Source: an uncultured Pseudomonadota bacterium
GTDB taxonomy: Bacteria; SAR324; NAC60-12
Length of the DNA: 9,781 bases
Direction of reading: 5' to 3'
Assembly (NCBI GenBank): GCA_913052275.1
Contig: CAJXDX010000058.1
Location: 1 to 9,781, forward strand
The notes under the pieces were generated by a model. The model saw nothing but the letters and a program-made list of their open reading frames with translations. It searched no databases and was not told the origin of the DNA. Each line of letters starts with the position of its first letter. The first letter of the stretch is position 1. Made by a program: the position numbers and the translations under genes. Positions 7,493 through 9,781 of the stretch are shown here, in pieces.

Positions 7493-8287
7493 ATGAAAAA
7501 TTACAAATGGGATGCTCAAGAATATGAGAAACACTCTCAAGGACAACAAAAATGGGCAAGAGAACTCATAGAAAAAATTTCACTTAAAGGAACAGAGAAT
7601 GTACTGGATTTAGGATGCGGTGACGGTAAGGTAACTGCAGAAATTTCTAAATTAGTCAGAAAAGGTTCAATCATCGGTATTGATAATTCAGCTGCGATGA
7701 TTAAACTGGCAACAGACAGACATTCCGTAGCTATATATCCAAATTTGTCATTTAAGGAGATGGATGCAGGGAATTTAAAGTTTGATGATCGTTTTGATCT
7801 TATATTTTCAAATGCCGTACTGCATTGGGTAAAAGATCAGAAACCAGTTATTAAAGGAATGTTCAAAAGTTTAAAACATGGTGGCAGGGTCCTCCTTCAA
7901 ATGGGAGGTAAGGGTAATGCTGCCGAAATAGTTGAGGTACTTTCAGAATTGCAGACTGAAAAGAAATGGCATACATACTTTAATGGTTTTGATTTTCCTT
8001 TCTATTTCCCTGGAACGAATGAATATGAAGCACTTTTACTAGATTGCGGTTTCACGCTGAACCGGATTGAGCTTATACCAAAAAAAATGGACCATGCAGG
8101 AATTACAGCTCTGAAAGGATGGATTCGTACTACGTGGCTGCCTTACACTGAAAGGGTTCCTGAGGAAAAAAGAGAAAGATTCATTGATATTGTTTCAAAA
8201 AAATATATCGAAAGGTATTCGGCTAATTCAAATGGTATAATAAATGTTCAAATGGTGAGGCTCGAAGTCGAAGCAGAAAAAAAATAA
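7493..8287 (+). CDS. class I SAM-dependent methyltransferase, Tam-like
   Basis: The 264 residues form a Rossmann-fold methyltransferase that would use S-adenosylmethionine. Motif I is VLDLGCGDG (37-45), the ribose-binding acidic residue is D64 in IGIDNS, D91 in EMDAGNL fits the adenine-contacting position, and the post-II segment is FDLIFSNAVLHWV (101-113), followed by LKHGGRVLLQMGG. The C-terminal part (ALKGWIRTTWLPYT, then FIDIVSKKYIERY and a final hydrophobic strand) resembles trans-aconitate 2-methyltransferase (Tam) and its malonyl-ACP methyltransferase (BioC) relatives. The natural substrate cannot be read from sequence; a small carboxylic acid would be the family expectation. No membrane segment or DNA/RNA-binding extension is seen. 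It precedes hisA by 53 nt on the same strand, but this does not imply a role in histidine synthesis. The leader is A/T-rich with no Shine-Dalgarno. Confidence 0.88.
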   Translation: MKNYKWDAQEYEKHSQGQQKWARELIEKISLKGTENVLDLGCGDGKVTAEISKLVRKGSIIGIDNSAAMIKLATDRHSVAIYPNLSFKEMDAGNLKFDDRFDLIFSNAVLHWVKDQKPVIKGMFKSLKHGGRVLLQMGGKGNAAEIVEVLSELQTEKKWHTYFNGFDFPFYFPGTNEYEALLLDCGFTLNRIELIPKKMDHAGITALKGWIRTTWLPYTERVPEEKRERFIDIVSKKYIERYSANSNGIINVQMVRLEVEAEKK

Positions 8288-8340
8288 CTCTGCGGATTTA
8301 GTACATTTAACTTCAAATACAAAAATCCAAAAAATCAATT

Positions 8341-9072
8341 ATGCTGCTAATTCCAGCAATTGACTTAAGAAACGGTTTTTGCGTAAGACTGTTGCAGGGT
8401 GAGTCTGATAAGGAAACAGTGTATTCCAATGATCCTGCTGCCATGGCAGTCACATTTGAAGAAGCAGGTGCAAAACGATTACATTTAGTTGATCTGGATG
8501 GAGCATTTCAAGGAGAAGGTGCAAATATCTCCAGCATTTGTTCAATTCTGAAAAATGTTTCCATACCAGTTCAAATAGGCGGAGGTCTGCGTACAGAAGA
8601 AGACATTGAAAGAATGCTGGCTCTTGGTGTATCAGCTGTTATTGTCGGAACAATGGCTGTCAAGCGTCCTGATGTTCTTGAGAAACTGTTAAAAAAATAC
8701 ACTGATGAACAAATAATTCTCGGAATAGATGCACGTAATCGTAAAGTTTCAATTGAAGGCTGGAAGGAGAGCACTAAAATTCAAGATGTAGAATTTGCCT
8801 TAAGATGGAAAAAATCCGGAATAAAGAGAGTGGTTTTTACAGACATTTCCCGAGACGGAATGTTAAGCGGACCAAATTTGGCTGCACTTCGTGAAATGGC
8901 AGAGCATACCGGATTGAAAATAGTCGCATCCGGAGGTATATCTTCCATGGAAGACCTTGAACAGCTTAAAACTCTTGAGCCATATGGTGTAGATCAGGTT
9001 ATCAGTGGAAAAGCTATTTACGAAGGAAAAATAGATCTCAGAAAAGTTTTCAAATGCTTGCAAAGCGAATAA
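8341..9072 (+). CDS. hisA: phosphoribosylformimino-5-aminoimidazole carboxamide ribotide isomerase
   Basis: HisA catalyses the Amadori rearrangement of ProFAR to PRFAR, the fourth step of histidine biosynthesis, in the cytoplasm. The 243 residues have family length and form a (beta-alpha)8 barrel with the internal half-barrel duplication. The N-terminal LIPAIDLRNG carries the catalytic Asp8; LGIDARN carries the second catalytic Asp130; VVFTDISRDG (T167, D168) and the phosphate-binding loops QIGGGLR (78-84) and ASGGIS (196-201) are intact. The DISRDG and GWKEST motifs favour HisA over HisF and over the bifunctional PriA, though PriA activity cannot be excluded by eye. ATG 8341 is fixed by the position of the IPAIDL strand; no Shine-Dalgarno precedes it. 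The 3' end overlaps hisF by 19 nt in another frame. Confidence 0.95.
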   Translation: MLLIPAIDLRNGFCVRLLQGESDKETVYSNDPAAMAVTFEEAGAKRLHLVDLDGAFQGEGANISSICSILKNVSIPVQIGGGLRTEEDIERMLALGVSAVIVGTMAVKRPDVLEKLLKKYTDEQIILGIDARNRKVSIEGWKESTKIQDVEFALRWKKSGIKRVVFTDISRDGMLSGPNLAALREMAEHTGLKIVASGGISSMEDLEQLKTLEPYGVDQVISGKAIYEGKIDLRKVFKCLQSE

Positions 9073-9781
9073 TACCTTGTCTTGACATTAAAGAAGGACG
9101 AGTAGTTAAAGGCACCAGTTTTGTGAATTTGCGAGACGCGGGCAACCCTTTGGAGCTTGCACAGCGTTATAATGATCAGTCTGCTGATGAACTTGTTTTT
9201 CTTGATATAACTGCTTCAAAGGAAAAACGTGGAACTACAATTGAGCTGGCAACTCGCTTGGCACGTGAATTGTTTATACCTTTTACTATAGGAGGTGGCA
9301 TAAACTCACTGAATGAAATACATGCTCTTGTAAACGCCGGTGCAGATAAAGTATCTGTAAACACTGCAGCAATCAGCAACCCTGACCTGGTTACAGAAGG
9401 TGCAAAACATTTTGGCTCGCAATGTATTGTTGTTGCGATTGATGCCAGAAAAAGTAAAATAAATTCAAAAGGCAATCATACTGAAAATTCTAAAGCGAAA
9501 TGGGAAGTCTTCAGCCACGGTGGGAGCCATCCCACGGGCATTGATGCTGTTGCCTGGGCAAAAGAAGTTGAATCAAGAGGAGCTGGGGAAATCTTGCTGA
9601 CAAGTATGGATACTGACGGGCATCAGAATGGTTTTGAGCTTGAATTAACAGCATCTGTAAGTGGAGTGCTAAAAATTCCCGTAATTGCATCTGGAGGTGG
9701 CGGAACCTTAGATCATTTTCGTGATGCTCTTACAGTTGGGAAAGCTGATGCTGTTTTGGCAGCATCTGTTTTTCATTTTGG
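9054..9781 (+). CDS. hisF: imidazole glycerol phosphate synthase cyclase subunit, 3'-truncated by the window edge
   Basis: HisF uses ammonia delivered by the glutaminase HisH to convert PRFAR into imidazole glycerol phosphate and AICAR, the step after HisA. The frame is open from ATG 9054 to the window end, giving 242 residues of the usual 250-260. The start MLAKRIIPCLDIKEGRVVKG is typical and holds catalytic Asp11; the second catalytic Asp130 is in VVAIDARK. ELVFLDITAS, TIGGGI (78-83), DKVSVNT (D98, K99 near the ammonia gate), RGAGEILLTSMDTDG, ASGGGG (212-217) and AASVFHF are all present. About 12 extra residues, mostly Lys, Asn and Ser, sit in the loop after beta-5 (133-148) compared with the Thermotoga protein as I recall it. 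The start lies inside hisA, so translation is probably coupled. HisH must be encoded elsewhere or beyond the right edge. Confidence 0.95.
   Translation, partial: MLAKRIIPCLDIKEGRVVKGTSFVNLRDAGNPLELAQRYNDQSADELVFLDITASKEKRGTTIELATRLARELFIPFTIGGGINSLNEIHALVNAGADKVSVNTAAISNPDLVTEGAKHFGSQCIVVAIDARKSKINSKGNHTENSKAKWEVFSHGGSHPTGIDAVAWAKEVESRGAGEILLTSMDTDGHQNGFELELTASVSGVLKIPVIASGGGGTLDHFRDALTVGKADAVLAASVFHF

Noticed and set aside
9176..9475. 99-residue - strand frame opposite hisF
   Set aside because: hisF is certain in this region from its catalytic and phosphate-binding motifs.

Overview
The window is an ordinary, AT-rich (by eye about 40% GC) stretch of bacterial chromosome that is densely coding. 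I see no mobile element, CRISPR array, tRNA or rRNA. Seven genes run on the + strand and one on the - strand. Both ends cut through genes: hflX lacks its N-terminus on the left and hisF lacks its last few codons on the right. Most start codons are preceded by A/T-rich leaders without a clear Shine-Dalgarno sequence, a pattern common in the Bacteroidota and related FCB lineages. The bactofilin, the Asp-type MurA and the peptidoglycan-synthesising lifestyle fit such an organism, but the lineage assignment is inference and low confidence.

Region 1 (1-6112) holds hflX (ribosome-associated GTPase), murA (first committed step of peptidoglycan synthesis), a HelD-type UvrD/Rep-family ATPase predicted to act on RNA polymerase, and a class I/II PLP-dependent aminotransferase, all on +. 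murA, helD-like and the aminotransferase are separated by only 8 and 23 nt and are probably co-transcribed. hflX is separated from murA by about 150 nt, so a promoter could lie there.

Region 2 (6113-7492) holds a short single-domain bactofilin on + with a small hairpin-plus-T-tract overlapping its stop codon. It converges on an unrecognised 208-residue protein on -, which has a helical acidic core between disordered Pro/Ser-rich ends. A 197-nt AT-rich divergent region separates that gene from the next block.

Region 3 (7493-9781) holds a Tam-like SAM-dependent methyltransferase, then hisA and hisF, which overlap by 19 nt. HisA and HisF carry out consecutive steps of histidine biosynthesis; the HisF partner glutaminase HisH is not next to them in this window.

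The most notable points are the Cys-to-Asp active-site MurA (predicted intrinsic fosfomycin insensitivity), the HelD-like RNA polymerase-recycling factor translated immediately after it, the orphan - strand protein facing the bactofilin, and a long Lys/Asn-rich loop insertion in HisF. I found no convincing sign of a previously undescribed multi-gene system.
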